Shown here: piece after piece, positions 51,996-62,700 of the stretch
Layout: every line of letters starts with the position of its first letter
Position numbering within the stretch: position 1 is the stretch's first letter
Origin: Galbula dea
Lineage: Eukaryota > Chordata > Aves > Piciformes > Galbulidae
Assembly (NCBI GenBank): GCA_013399015.1
Contig: VWZX01013781.1
Location: 797,926 to 861,925, forward strand
Direction: 5' to 3'
DNA: 64,000 bases
Made by a program: the position numbers and the translations under genes
Notes under the pieces: model-generated
What the model was told of the DNA's origin: nothing
The model's input: only the letters and a program-made list of their open reading frames with translations
The model's database searches: none

Positions 51996-52049
51996 ACTCA
52001 GTCGACTGCCAAAGCAATGAAGCGACCTCTCGAAGCAACTGTAGACCTG
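51996..52049 (+). CDS. MBNL2: MBNL2 54-nt alternative exon, nuclear localisation
   Basis: 54 nt, phase 0 at both ends, encoding TQSTAKAMKRPLEATVDL (residues 269-286 when included). The length and sequence match the MBNL1 exon 5 family (TQSAVKSLKRPLEATFDL in the paralogue). In MBNL proteins this exon supplies the KRPLEAT half of a nuclear localisation signal, whose other half (LPKR) lies in the next exon. Inclusion makes the protein strongly nuclear and is regulated in development. The donor is weak (CTG|GTACTT) and the acceptor has the long AG-free zone described separately. Both are expected of a regulated cassette exon. Confidence 0.96.
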
Positions 52050-52701
52050 GTACTTTGACCTTTCACCTTTTGCTTTGCATGTAGCTTTTTTTACTTGTTT
52101 TTTTTCTCAGAGAGAGCAACTAATGAAATTTGTATCGCTTTATTTTGAACATCAACCAGAAATGATTTCACATACTCGTTAATTTACCAGAAACTCTATT
52201 TATCCATCTCATTCTCATACGTAATAAACGCAGACAATTTAGTTTGGTTCCTAACATGGGTTTTGATTTTTTTAAATATCCTCTCATGAAAAGTCGAATT
52301 GAGATAAAACTGCTTCTGTAATTGAAAACACTTCAAGTAATCCATTAATCTGTGTAATAGTAGGAAACTGTATGTAAATTTCAAAAAGAAAATACTTGGC
52401 AATGAAACACAAGTGGTTTTTTCTCCCTATAATTGAGAACCTCTTTAAAGGCAATGCCATTTTCGTTGCTTATAAGGCCTTTCTTTTCAGTAGTTGTGCT
52501 GCTACAGTTTTAGGTTAATAGTACCATGCTTTTGCTATCAATAACAAAATTTCACTCATTTTACATTGCTGTGCTTTGAGTTAATCTGCATGGCCAGGCA
52601 TCTTTAGCCGCTTTAAACAATAATAAGTTTTTGTATTTACATATATGTTACGGACAAAGTCTTAACAACGGCACCATCGTAACTAACTTTCTTATTTACA
52701 G
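52050..52701 (+). other. MBNL2: MBNL2 intron, 652 nt, downstream of the 54-nt exon
   Basis: AT-rich, with no mobile element. It ends with CGTAACTAAC, a near-consensus branch site, about 27 nt before the acceptor TTATTTACAG. This is a conventional acceptor, unlike that of the 54-nt exon. Confidence 0.88.
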
Positions 52702-52855
52702 GCCTTTCCTCCCGGTGTTCTTCACCCTTTACCAAAGAGACAAGCACTTGAAAAAAGCAATGGTGCCAGTGCTGTTTTCAATCCCAGTGTCTTGCACTAT
52801 CAACAGGCTCTTGCCAATGCTCAGTTGCAGCAACATGCAGCGTTTATCCCAACAG
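52702..52855 (+). CDS. MBNL2: MBNL2 154-nt exon, C-terminal domain and second half of the NLS
   Basis: 154 nt, starting in phase 0 and ending one base into a Gly codon. It encodes AFPPGVLHPLPKRQALEKSN, then an Asn/Ser/Phe segment and a Gln/Ala-rich stretch (HYQQALANAQLQQHAAFIPT). PLPKR completes the bipartite nuclear signal begun by the 54-nt exon. The length equals the corresponding MBNL1 exon. The acceptor is TTATTTACAG with a nearby branch site, and the donor is CAG|GTATGT. It reads in frame from either the 54-nt exon or directly from the zinc finger 3/4 exon. Confidence 0.96.
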
Positions 52856-55800
52856 GTATGTTGTTATCCACATTGAACCGATTTTGTGTTCCTTAGGCAG
52901 CCTCTTTGTCAGGCAGCTGCACTTAACAGAAGGTTTTATTATGCTCCTTGCCCTGCTTGAGGTGAAGTCTGCATGGATATTTCCACATCATTTTTATTCC
53001 TCCTTCCAAGTCCAGGAATTGAAGCAGAATTTTCAACATGTCATTAGGCTGCTTTTCACATTGATAGCCTTGTTGATCATTGTCCACGGTTTGCCCTTTT
53101 TTCCTTTTCTAATTTATAAATTGGTTGTATTTTTACTTTTATCTTCCTGCGCTCTCCTAGAAGATGAGAGGGCAAATTTCTGCTAACAAAAATGCTAGGA
53201 AAAGCATTACACTGCAGAGGTGCCACAGGAAGCATGCCATGGCTGAGGTGCATCCTACTGCACCCTCAGGTGCTGTTTTGTAGTCATGGGGCTTGCCCCA
53301 CCTGCACACGAGTGGAGCAAGAAGGGGAGCACCAGCCATAACTTTCCAGTTGATACCTGCATGGAAGCACTGGCTAGACACCCTGCTCCCTGCAGCTGCA
53401 CTAACGGGCTTTGAGGCATCAGGTGTGTTTCCATGGTTTTCGCTTTGGAACACCACCAGAACTTTTCCTAGCATTTATGGCTGGTAGCTGGAGTTATAAG
53501 TCTTCATAGGGCTGGTCTGAAGATGAGTGACCATAATTTGCATTTCAGCTCTCAGAACTCTACGAAAATCAGTGCATTCAGAAACGACTTGAACTGCACC
53601 GTGACTGGTGGCAAGGCTTCTCTTTAACACTGTGTGAGAAAGAACAAAACCGACATATCCCTCTAAATTATGTCAGTCACCCCACTCCAAACTTGCCAAA
53701 GGTTAATATCCTGCCTAACAAATTCTGTGGTTTTATTTGTAATTAACAAATTACATATTTTAGTATCGTAATGTATCAAGTGTGAACTTCCAGAATTGTT
53801 TAAAACTGCTTTTGCAAAGGCAGTTGACATTTCAGTGATGATAATTTATAGTAATAGTGTCGGTTAAACAAGGAATGAAATGCAACACATGATCATTTGC
53901 CTATCTATCAGTATTCCCATATGTGTTTAAAGACAAAAACAAACACAGATGGCTTTAACTTTGTGGAATTTTGCTATAAGGCCTGAGTAACAACCTTGGA
54001 GCCTGCCCCTGTATTTATAATAATAAGTTATAGCTTGCTGTATTTTTAGCACGTTGGTGCACCAGAATATATGTGGCAGAACCATGCTGACATTTATGGG
54101 AGTGTTTGGAAAAAATTAATCGTGAGAGTGTCTGTTTAGACATGAGTGGAAGACTGCCCTGTGCTTACAAATATACAGAAATTTTCACAAATTTGTGCTA
54201 CATTGTAGCCCTGAGGATTTGCAATATGATATGCGTTATTCCTTTTCTTAAGCACTCCCTTTTAGGGCTTATTGCTATTATTTTCAATTGCCAAGGATTT
54301 AAAATTAACTGTGGAAAGTATAGTAGTTTAAACCTTTTCCAGTGAAACAGTATTTGGGTATTTTCTAGACTTTTGGAGTGCTGATGCTTCCTTAAGTAGC
54401 TCATTCCTTGTATTTTTTATTGTCCATCCCTCTTTCCAATTAATGGTTGCAATTAAAGTTTCATCTTACGACTTTCTGATGACAAGAAGGGTGTTTCTTG
54501 GAACCAAACAACCTTAAGGGCCAGGTTGTTGGCAAGTCCCAAAACAAGTTCACAAAAGAAAAAGAAACAGAGGGATAACAGAGGAGATAGAGCCCAAGTC
54601 CAGAGTAGAAAACCTTTCTCAAGGTGCTGAACCTCTTGTTCTTGTGAACACCATCAGCACCTAGAAATTCTGTCAGAGAGAGAAGTGGGGTATGGGCAGA
54701 GATTAGGAGAGGGGAACTCCCTCTGGATGAGTGTGTGTCATGAGCTTTTCATTAAAGATGCTACGTCTGATATTCCCGTGTTTCCTGAAAAGATTGGATT
54801 TGGTGGGTGTAAGGACTGTCATGCCACCCAGGTCTAAGGAGGAATGGATTTTAAATGTTTATGTGATATTTTATGAACTGGTATGATTTTGAAATGTGTT
54901 CCTTGTTTGTGTGTGTGTTAAGTTAAATTTTAAGACAAGTTTTGCTGCTAGGATATATATAAAACTTAATTGTTTTATATAACTTCTCTGCTTTCTTAAC
55001 CACTTGCTTCCCTAATGAAAAGTGTGGGGCTTGACTTAGCATGGCTTACCTCTGAAGTTCTGCACTTGTTTGTTTTACATCAGTTTGATTGCTTTGTCAC
55101 CTTCTCCTTATTGTTTGGTGGATGATCTTAAAAAAACAACAGATCTTTTCTCTCTTCCCATTGCTTTTTGTTAGTGTTTCTATAGCTTCTAGAGGAGGAA
55201 CTTTGTGTATTCTCTGGGGACTGTTCTTGGGTAAGGTCATTCATAGTTATGCTGCTACTGCGATGGTCCACTAAGGAGCTGCGGTAGTAATTAAGCAGGA
55301 ATACAGAAGCATATTTGACCTTATATCAGATATGCATGTACCCAGGACTAGTCTTCTTACCTGCTTCCCTTCACCAGCTTGCTATATGCACTGTAATGAA
55401 AACAGTGTTCCTTTTTTTTTTTTTTTCATTTTGGTCTTCCCAGAAAGTTTAAAGATGGACTAGGCACCAAAACTGAACTGGGTGGCAGGCAAGCAGAACT
55501 CCCAGAGCATCTTCGAGGTGCTCTGGGAGTCTTTTGCTGGAACGTTACACACTTTGAGGTGTTTAGCTCAGGGAATTGTCACAGTAGTATCTTCTTTGGT
55601 CAGCAGTACCTCTCCAGCTCTGGTCTTGTGTTAAGAATGAATACATTAACATCAGACTTGATTTTGGCAAAGCTCCTGAAGAACAGTATTGGTTAATGCC
55701 ATTTTAACTTTTCCCTGCTGCGCATCTGAAGAATGGCCAATATGTGCAGCATTCAGTTGTCTGAATTATGCAATGAGTCATGACATTCCCAAATCATGTG

Positions 55801-56114
55801 GTGTTTAACCAGAGACTTCTATAAACAAAAACCTGTTGCTGCAGAAGTACTAAGTGGAAGGATAAAAGTGCTAAATAAAAAAGTTTATGAAGCATCTTGT
55901 ATATACACAGAAACATGTCAAAAGTCACCCAGTATATACTCAGTTTATAATAACCTATTATAAAGCAAAACTATGAATGACCTTACAGAGTTTCATTTAA
56001 CTAACGTACTTCTCTGTGTTTATGCTTGAATCTCACTTTGAATGTTAACTCTAGACAGCTAACCTGTTTCTTCCCTTTATCCACTTTTTTCACCTATCAT
56101 TGCATGACACGCAG
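52856..56114 (+). other. MBNL2: MBNL2 intron, 3.3 kb
   Basis: No CR1 or other mobile element was recognised. It contains a perfect 12-bp inverted repeat at 55498-55530. It ends with GCTAACC about 55 nt before the acceptor and a pyrimidine-rich tract. The frames in it show no recognisable domain. Confidence 0.85.
55498..55530 (+). repeat. Perfect 12-bp inverted repeat, hairpin with 9-nt loop
   Basis: ACTCCCAGAGCA at 55498-55509 is exactly complementary to TGCTCTGGGAGT at 55519-55530, with TCTTCGAGG between. In RNA it would form a GC-containing hairpin. It is too short for a microRNA precursor and has no adjacent U-run terminator context. It lies between the 154-nt and 36-nt exons. Confidence 0.9.
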
Positions 56115-56150
56115 GGTCAGTTTTGTGCATGACACCCGCTACCAGTATTG
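56115..56150 (+). CDS. MBNL2: MBNL2 36-nt exon
   Basis: 36 nt. Entered one base into a codon, it encodes (G)SVLCMTPATSI and leaves one base (G) of the next codon. The MBNL1 counterpart is also 36 nt and gives SILCMTPATSV, so the assignment is firm. The acceptor is CATGACACGCAG with a GCTAAC branch-like site about 55 nt upstream, and the donor is TTG|GTAGGT. Because it is 36 nt long, inclusion or skipping keeps frame. The leftover G is read as Val (GTA) when the 95-nt exon follows, or as Asp (GAT) when the known alternative downstream exon follows. Confidence 0.95.
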
Positions 56151-57596
56151 GTAGGTTTCAAATTTCTTTATTGATCTCTTTTTATACTGTATATGATGTA
56201 TATTCACTTGTTTAAAAAATCCTAGGCAAGATTTAGACAGTGACTAGAATTAAAGGTTCACTTGTCCTTCTGGTTGAGTTTGCAAAGTGTTTAGGTCTGT
56301 AGATAATAGCTGTAGTTTAGATGTGATATCACCTGCTATAACAACTACACTGCAAAAGCTTAATACCATGAATTCCAGTCTGCTTTTTAGTTTTCAAAGT
56401 TTTATTTCTCTTTATATTTTATACTGTGTAGTACTATAAAATCATAAAATACTGGGGAAAGCCAGCAAACTTCATCAGTGTTTTAAAGTTTCATAGCGGT
56501 GTGCCTATTTCTCCTTTTTGCTGTGTGTTAGAAAGTTTTATCAGCGTTTCCCAGAAATGCCTATTTTGATCCACAGAAGTTCTGTTGAAACCCATGATTT
56601 GAGTCTTGCTCCTCCTTTAAATATATTTCTGGCTTGGAATTAACATTTTGGGTGTTCAAAATGGAAGTCCAATGCAACAGCCTCTGAGACAGAAAAGTAA
56701 TCTTTCTTCTATTATGTAGCCCTATCACAGTGATTTTTTTTTTTTTAAATATTTTTGTTGGACTACTCAGATAAGCAGTTAAAATGTCAAACCTTTAAAA
56801 CGTCAAGCTAATAATTCTCTCATGAAGAAGCTGATGAAAATTCTTTCTTAAAATGAGCAAAAGCAGTGACTTTTACAAAATTCACCTTGCTTTTTTAGAT
56901 CACACAAAGTAGTAGTTAAATCAGGAAGATTATCATCCTTCTCCTGATTTTTGCCTCAAAGCAGATGGCAGTATAACTCTGATAAAGTCTAACAGTTATG
57001 CAGTGCTAGCAGAAAAAAAAGTGCATAAATTGGATTATAAAGGAGGACAGCGAGCATCTGGCTTATTTCAAAATGAAGACGCATGAAAATAACTCATTTT
57101 TACATTGCGTTTGAAAATTAAGATAAACATTGATCAATTTCCTTCCCAGTGAAAACCACTGTATTTTTTTTAGTAGAATTTTTATTTTAGAGTGCTTTAT
57201 ATCAATACTAAGGGAAGACAAATTGCCCATGTAACAATTGTCAGGTAACAGGCTTTTTTGGTGGTGGCTTAGTTTGCACAAGTCGTCCTCTTCTTAAAGA
57301 TAATGCCTGCATTTTCAATGGTCCTTGGTCTTTTTTCTGGGAATCGCTGTGTGTGTTGACAACCTTCCTTTAATTGTACTTGTAATAAGCTATTCTCCCT
57401 TTTTGTTGTTTTTTTATTATTTGTTTTATTTCTCCGCCACGCTTTCTTGCTTTGCACTGTGATTGCATGCCATCTGCCGGTTTAACACATGACGATGGCT
57501 TGCCGCTCTTGATATTCACCATGCCAAAAATATCACTTCTCTTACCATAATGCCGCACCCTCCTGTTCATTGCTTCCATGGTTCCCCTCCTGAAAG
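56151..57596 (+). other. MBNL2: MBNL2 intron, 1.4 kb, upstream of the 95-nt alternative exon
   Basis: No mobile element was seen. The last 205 nt before the acceptor are AG-free and YGCY-rich and are described separately. Confidence 0.85.
57390..57596 (+). promoter_or_regulatory. MBNL2: AG-exclusion zone and YGCY cluster before the 95-nt exon
   Basis: After AG at 57388-57389 the next AG is the acceptor itself at 57595-57596, leaving 205 AG-free nt. The T-rich tract lies at the far upstream end (about 57392-57432), while the acceptor is preceded by GTTCCCCTCCTGAAAG. The branch point is therefore probably near 57375-57392. Ten YGCY tetramers lie in the zone, against about three expected by chance. 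This mirrors the 54-nt exon and suggests MBNL-dependent control. Use of the distal branch point is inferred. Confidence 0.75.
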
Positions 57597-57691
57597 TACC
57601 CATGATGCACAACGCTACGGCCGCCACTGTCTCTGCAGCAACAACTCCTGCAACAAGTGTTCCCTTCGCCGCAACAGCCACAGCAAATCAG
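57597..57691 (+). CDS. MBNL2: MBNL2 95-nt alternative exon, variable C-terminus
   Basis: 95 nt. With the leftover G of the previous exon it encodes VPMMHNATAATVSAATTPAT and then SVPFAATATANQ, closing in phase 0. It matches the MBNL1 exon of the same length (VPMVHGATPATVSAATTSAT). The acceptor is CTCCTGAAAG and the donor is weak (CAG|GTTTGC). Since 95 is not a multiple of three, skipping changes the downstream frame and gives the alternative C-terminus known for MBNL2. A 103-codon minus-strand frame (57370-57681) overlaps it. That frame is explained by sequence composition and is not called. Confidence 0.95.
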
Positions 57692-57776
57692 GTTTGCTCC
57701 TTTTAAAGCTTTCTTTCACAAGATCCCGAACTCTAAATGAGTGCTGAGATTTTTATTTTAGTTTTCTTTTTTTAAC

Positions 57777-57805
57777 AAAAAAAATTCTCCTGGAGAATTT
57801 TTTTT
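57777..57805 (+). repeat. Perfect 14-bp palindrome, A8-TTCTCC / GGAGAA-T8
   Basis: AAAAAAAATTCTCC (57777-57790) and GGAGAATTTTTTTT (57792-57805) are exact inverted complements around a single T. In RNA a tight hairpin with a 3-nt loop is possible. It starts 85 nt downstream of the weak donor of the 95-nt exon. Confidence 0.9.
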
Positions 57806-59631
57806 TCTGTGTTTACCCCATCAAATTTTACTTTTATTTTTAAGTCGTTTATAGCAAGTGTTTGTGCGACAGGTTGCACTTATTTAGAGTTAACATTTGT
57901 TGCAAATAATGATGTAGCTGTGTTTTGTCTTGCGATGTTTGTACCTAATTACTGTGTAATTAACCCAGCTGGAGTTAGAATCACTGTTGTACTGGACCAC
58001 TTACAAAAGCCTGTTGTTAATTCCTAAGTTCAAAAGGAAGATCATCACAGGTTTTAAACATTCAGGTGTGTTAATGTAGCTTTTGTCCATGTGGTGTGTG
58101 GAAGTGACTAATCTGTAAGCATGGAAGCTGTCCAAAATCGAAAGTGGGACAGCTGAGATAAAAAAGAGAGAAACAAAACTGAATGTTTTCTGTACATGCT
58201 AGTAATCAGAACAGCACTTTTAAAGAGATATTTATGACTGTGCCTGCTTTACGTTTGAAAGTGTATCTTTAACCTGGGAATGTTATTTCCCTAAGAAGGA
58301 TATTGTCACAGAGAACCCCTAGGGTAATTGGCAGAGGCAGGCTATGAAAGATGATACTTTCTCCTTTTCTTCTGTGGTTTGTTGTGTTAATGGGAGTTGT
58401 CATGTTGGTAGGGTTTCCACCTCCTCCTGTAGGACCTGATTCCCAGGGAAGATGTACCTGTTGCAGCTCAGAGTGTGTAGCTTTGACTTCTCCTGTTGAG
58501 GCTGTAGAAATTCCCACCCTGATGCACAGCAGTTGGGTCGCTCTGGCTTTTCTGTTGCGTTGGGACCATAGTCAGGCACTTCCACCTAAGAGCTGTTTTC
58601 CCTCAGGTTTTGAGAGGTCAAACTGAGGAGGAAGCAAGCAGATTTGCTAACCAAGAGAAAGCAAAGGGCTATGTCCCCATTACTTTTCCTTGTGTTGCTT
58701 CTGGCCAGACCAACAAGCTGTTGCAGACCTAGTAGAAATGCTCACCCGTTCGTTCATTCTCCTCCACCTGCCAAGGAATTACAAAGAAGTCAGTGAAAAT
58801 GTTTTGCTTAATAATATTATACCAGCAAATTTATTTTTTTTTACTATTGGTCCCAAAACTATGTAAGTATCCCATGGAAAAATAGAAGTTGCTACAAGAG
58901 TTTATTTATAATAATTCAGGAAAAATATACTACCTCTGAAATACATCCTACTTTCTTAAAGAAACACAAACCAGTCAGTTTGGTCTATTTTTTTTAAAGG
59001 CTCTTTTACCAACACTGTGATGTTTGTGCTTCTAGCATTTTCATCAAAATAGGGTTGTTGTGTTATGTGTTCTTTTCTGAGAGCTAGCTTGTTTTAATGA
59101 AAAAATGCTTGAGACAAGGTAGAATGTGCAGCAGGCAATTGATGCCTTTTACTGCCTTTCCCAGAACAGCATCTGCAGCACAAAATTGGTTTGTGATACC
59201 CAGTGTAGTTTCATAATCCCAGAGTAGTAACAGGGGGGGTTGAAGGTGCCAAGGGACTATGAGAAAACAGGGTGGTTTGGGGAGGGGATAAACTGGGGAC
59301 CCTCTCCAACATGGGAATGAAGCCAGGGCAGCGCCACCACCCTCACTCCTGAGCACCAGAAGGGCCAGCTGTGGCTGCAGTAGAACAAATACAAAAGGAC
59401 CCGTAAGCAGTCTTCTGGGGTTCTTTAGTTAATGGGAGTACTTTCACGTGAGTAACTAGTGCCACTGGGGAGAGACAGGTATGTCTTAATGCACTTTCTC
59501 ATCTAGCAGGTTAGCAGGCAGAGCCCCTCCCTTCCCGGTGCAGATTGTGTTTGCATTGGGGGATTAGAGCATTTGGAATTTAACGAAAGTTGTAAAAAGT
59601 GTCTCACTGTATTTATTCAGTTGCATGTAGG

Positions 59632-59745
59632 ATCATAGGATTGTCAGAGTTGGAAGGGACTTCAAAGATCACCTAGTTCCAACCCCCCTGCCTGGCAGGG
59701 ACACTATCGACTAGATCAGGTTGCCCAGGGCCCCATCAAGTCTTG
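59632..59745 (-). mobile_element. CR1 LINE 3' end, antisense
   Basis: ATCATAGGATTGTCAGAGTT, GGAAGGGACTTCAAAGATCA, CCTAGTTCCAACCCCCCTGC and CTAGATCAGGTTGCCCAGGG are the reverse complement of a CR1 terminus. Only about 115 nt are present. Confidence 0.93.
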
Positions 59746-62700
59746 TATGTTTGTGTGTGTATGCATGTAACATGCTGAATCTGAAGGATAGTTTAACATG
59801 GGGACGAGTTTTAACTTGTTTAACTTCATCAGTTTGGAAGTTCATCACCCAGGTCATCTACTTCTCTAGGTGTCTGTCTTAGGACAGGGTAAATTGCTGT
59901 GGTGGGTCCTGCCTCTTGCTCTTGGTTGTAGAAGGAGTTTAAGTGTGTAACCATTAAAAGTTCTGCACCACTGCACGTGGAAGAGATGAGGCTCACCTCA
60001 GCAGCTTTTCTTGTTGGCTTCTGTAGCGTGTGCCATCGCTGTCTTTTTCTTCTCACTCTTGTCTTTGCTTTAGCTATTGCAAATCTTTCTAAAAGCTACT
60101 GTAAAAAGCTGTGTATTTGAAAGGAGGGAAAATAGTAGTAGTAGTTACTTGTTTATAAGAAGCAAATCTCATGAGTTTGCTGTTTATTTACAACCTCCTA
60201 AGAGTTGGAGGCAAAGCTACAACACTGGGGAAGGGGCCCCATAGTTACCCTGTGCTCCTAACTTAGTATTTCCTTAGCCTAAGAAACACAGAAGGAGCAG
60301 GTCATTAGCTTAGGTTAAGACTTTGTTCACGGTCATAACATCCTCTGTTTGTGTCCCTTGTATGTATTTAAACTCTCCTGTATATTTCAGAATAGGACTT
60401 TTTAAATTTCTATCTAGATAAAATTTCCTTTTCTGGGGTGTGCCATGCTGCTTTACATATGTGTGGGATAGTTTTCCATTTCTAGTGTCTCTACTGCACT
60501 TCCTTGTTCAACCTACAGCCTCCAGCCTGTCCCATTTCAGCTCCCACAGCTTTTCCTTGCAAAGCTAGGGATGAAAAGAAAGTTATAGCAGAGCTTAATT
60601 ATTTAGCTCAGTATTCTGACTTGAGGAAAGATTGTTGGACTTCCTTGGATTGGGTGTGATGATCTCTGCGTCCTTGAAGCACCAGTGGAAGGAAAAGTCA
60701 ACAACCCAAAAGATACAGTCTGAGCTGATGGCTGAAAACAACCAAGCAGCTCTGTTGGCTCCAGTAAATTATTTAGTATGTGGTGTCATTTTGTATTTTG
60801 AAAAAAGATTAACTATGTCTCTTATCTTTTGTATGTCCTTCCTTTCTGAAAATAACATGAGTGACAGATCAAAATGTGCCTGCGTTGACACAGGCACAGT
60901 TGGTCATGCTTGGCCAGCAACTCTACGCATTGTGCATTCAATGTACAGCATGAGGCATGTGAGAAGATTGTGTAGGGTTAATGGCTATACCGTAGTACAT
61001 CCATGCAGGGTGACACCAGTTAACAATATATGGATAATTGTAAGTCTCCTGCTTTTCCTGACGTATGGAAGTTAGCTTTTAAAACCAAAATAATTTTCTT
61101 GCAGTGCACTTCAGAGGAGAGGAGTCTCTCTTTGGCTCAGTGCAGTAAAACCAGGAGGGAGCTAAAGTACTTTAGCAAACTTTGTTTTACAAATCCTGAT
61201 TAAAAACTGACTCAGATGATAGAGGAGCTGGTGGTGTTGCTGTTCACTGCATGTCTTGTGAAGGGGTGTTCCCACTTACTCTAGTTGCCAGGCTGTGATG
61301 TTTGGGAAGGAAGGGGTCGGGGCAGGGCGTGGGAGGAGACTTCAGCTTGGGATTTCCAGTGAAAGGCAGGTGGACTTCCAAAGGTACATGGGGATTCTGG
61401 GAGCATGACCTGTCAGAAGTGGGAAGTCTTTCCCCTTTTCCTCTTCCCCACTTGAAACTGCTCCAGCCATTCTCACCAGAGCAAGGCTAGAAGCTGCAGC
61501 TGCTTAACCTCGCTTCAGGATTAGATCCTTAATGAACTTATGTTCAGTTCTTGTTTAGGGATGCTGACAATGTTTTCTTGGAGGATAGAACCAGCAAAGT
61601 TCCAAGTAGTGTGAAATGATGATGAAAAGCAGCGTTTAGGGCATGTGTAGCAAGGGTTTGGTCCTAGCTCCCTCTAGTGCATGTATGTGGGCAGAGGTAT
61701 GTCAAACATCTTAATACAATGCTTGTGTGTAAATACGTACTTCAGATGTCCTTAGCAAAGCTTTTAGTTGTTACTTCTGTAGCTAGTGGACTAGCAGGAC
61801 TTGAGCAAGCAAGGAAACCATTACCTGCTCAGTGTTACTCACAGGTAGCCATAAGATTTCACAGAGGATGATCTATCCTAGCATAATGTGAGTGTAAGAG
61901 AGGCGTTATTTTGAATTCTGGAACTGAACTTCAGTTTTGAATAATGCAAATGCCTCCTTTGTGGCAGCTTTAAATTCCTAAGCCTTACTATTGCTTCATT
62001 TACATGTATGCATTGGTGAGTCCTACAAGGTTAGGTTAAAAGGTTAGGACTCAGCCCAAAATTAAAACACCTAAGTGCTGCTGTCTGAGTATGGGTGCCT
62101 GCATGCAAGCTGGAAGTTTAAATACCCATTGTAGATTGTGAAGTTTATCAGCACAGTCAGAAGAATAGTCTGGCTCACCCTTCAAAGGTCACACAGGGCT
62201 TGGTTCAGTTGTCTAAACATGTGTCTACTGACATTTAAGATTGTCCTAAGATAACTTTGGATAGGTTATCCGAGACATATTGGCAAGCTTGGCAGATGCA
62301 GTATAGCACCTATAGACAAATCTGCATGCTTCTGAACCAGCGGCTGGATGACAGGCAGGAGACCTTAGCCCAGATAGTACTAAAAGCCTGGTGAGGAAAT
62401 GGCCTGAGCCTTCAGTGGGTGATCATATGATTTCCAGGCTCTGTTGGCTTGCTAACTGTTGTATCACACCATTGACTGCAGTGGAAGGTCAAGACACCAA
62501 CTTTTCTCTGTCTTAATGTATGTCCTTAAGCTCAATGGGTGCTACCTTAGTTCTTGGTTATTACACGACAATTACCAAATTCCAAATGATTTTAAAGACT
62601 TTTCTTGCTCACATCACTTCAGTACAGAACAGCACATTTCTTTATTTTCTGTAGCAATGAAAATGGGCCAAAGACTGACAGTATAAAAATAGCTTCAAGA

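Noticed and set aside
57370..57681. Minus-strand frame of 103 codons, Ala- and Val-rich at its start, overlapping the 95-nt exon
   Set aside because: It is the complement of an Ala/Thr-coding exon plus an intron zone whose composition lacks reverse-strand stops. It has no homology and no independent support.
60632..61075. 147-codon + strand frame in the last intron
   Set aside because: No recognisable domain, no flanking splice signals that join it in frame to the 95-nt exon, and composition like the surrounding intron.
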